DNA of 64,000 bases from Roseitalea porphyridii (GTDB taxonomy: Bacteria; Pseudomonadota; Alphaproteobacteria; Rhizobiales; Rhizobiaceae). Of the stretch, positions 63,486 through 64,000 are shown piece after piece. The DNA lies in the NCBI RefSeq assembly GCF_004331955.1, contig NZ_CP036532.1:2666001-2730000 (forward strand), in the 5' to 3' direction. Position numbers and translations under genes: made by a program. The first letter of the stretch is position 1, and each line of letters starts with the position of its first letter. The notes beneath the pieces are model-generated. The model worked only from the letters and a program-made list of their open reading frames with translations. It searched no databases and had not been told where the DNA came from.

Positions 63486-64000
63486 CAGATCGCGCTCCCA
63501 CGGGCGCGTTCGGCACGCGCCTTGTCGCGCGCCTCGATCGCCGCCTGGCGCGTCTCGAGCGCATTGTCGGTCAGCGCGAACACGGTGCGGTCGTCGAGCC
63601 TGAGGTCGATGGCGGCCAGATCGCGCTCGAACAGGCCCAGTTCGGCCTGCATGGCGACGAGCCTCTCCAGCGCCCGTTCGACGCCGGCCTCGGGCAGCCG
63701 CACCGTGATGCCGTTGTCGAGTCTGATGTCCCAGCGCCGCTGGCCGACGCGGATATGGGCGCGCACGCGCTCCGCGATCTCCGGATAGCCGGCGATGGTG
63801 GCGACGAACCCGGCGCCGGTCTCGTCGGCGCCCTTGCCGACCAGCAGCGGCAGCGCGGCAAGGCGCGGGTCGGCCGCATAGCCGCCGATCACCGTGCCGT
63901 CGCGCTCGATCACCGACAGCGCCTCGCCGGTCTGCCAGACGGCGAACGGGGTGCGCTCGCTGACCTCGACGACCAGCTTGGACGGATAGACCTTGGCGAC
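63485..64000 (-). CDS. ftsQ: Cell division protein FtsQ, 5' part outside the window
   Basis: The frame is open to the window edge at 64000, giving 171 residues of the periplasmic beta domain: VAKVYPSKLVVEVSERTPFAVWQ at the visible start, then RWDIRLDNGITVRLPE and LDDRTVFALTDNALETRQAAIE. This matches the C-terminal FtsQ part after the POTRA domain. FtsQ links early and late divisome proteins. The C-terminal basic tail overlaps the ftsA start by one base. Confidence 0.92.
   Translation of the reverse strand, partial: VAKVYPSKLVVEVSERTPFAVWQTGEALSVIERDGTVIGGYAADPRLAALPLLVGKGADETGAGFVATIAGYPEIAERVRAHIRVGQRRWDIRLDNGITVRLPEAGVERALERLVAMQAELGLFERDLAAIDLRLDDRTVFALTDNALETRQAAIEARDKARAERARGSAI

Overview
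The window is high-G+C chromosomal DNA of an alphaproteobacterium, most likely Hyphomicrobiales (Rhizobiales). Three things point there: a circularly permuted two-piece tmRNA gene (ssrA, about 28.43-28.76 kb) with the tag ANDNYAEARLAA, a division/envelope block reading ftsQ-ftsA-ftsZ-lpxC-bamD-recN-ligA on the minus strand, and a broken-up form of the rhizobial block thyA-folA-hflK-hflC-degP-serB-miaA-ilvB-ilvH. No rRNA, tRNA, CRISPR, prophage or intact insertion sequence was seen.

Layout. 0-5 kb: end of a GNAT acetyltransferase, a VapBC pair, pdxJ, a two-repeat STAS-type protein, a RecD-like helicase, a small secreted protein and ilvH. 5.6-14 kb: a secreted low-complexity protein, a DMT exporter following ilvB, an ilv attenuator whose leader peptide appears to be leaderless, a lower-G+C patch with a NYN-domain gene, a HerA-type ATPase and a membrane diguanylate cyclase. 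14-20 kb: miaA/serB divergent, a REP-type inverted repeat pair, then degP, a DUF2065 gene, hflC and hflK. 20-25.4 kb: a TAXI-TRAP uptake system and two consecutive higBA loci lying between hflK and folA. 25.4-28.3 kb: thyA-DUF4424-folA coupled operon and a DUF2853 gene. 28.4-35.5 kb: ssrA next to sspB, an RHH protein, a very large AsmA-family protein, an FAD-linked oxidase and a DUF2267 protein. 35.6-42.8 kb: thioesterase, ClC channel, a UvrD/PcrA helicase gene carrying an in-frame repeat insertion, a second VapBC pair, a MntA-type nucleotidyltransferase and a lipid kinase. 42.8-53.3 kb: CreA, DUF2189, SCO and antiporter genes, prmA, brnTA, a DUF1127 protein, aminopeptidase P, a betaine-type binding protein and azlCD. 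53.3-64 kb: ligA, a repeat-filled 0.86-kb gap with a duplicated recN tail, then recN, bamD, lpxC, ftsZ, ftsA and the end of ftsQ.

How genes work together. ssrA RNA and SspB form a ribosome-rescue and tagged-protein-degradation unit lying side by side. HflK/HflC/DegP/BamD/LpxC/AsmA serve the envelope. IlvB/IlvH make branched-chain precursors under translation-sensing attenuation. ThyA/FolA form the thymidylate cycle. At least five toxin-antitoxin loci plus a lone MntA-type gene are scattered between housekeeping genes, and several families of palindromic repeats occupy the larger gaps, one of them inside the helicase reading frame. All functional assignments are from motifs and context read by eye; no database search was possible.
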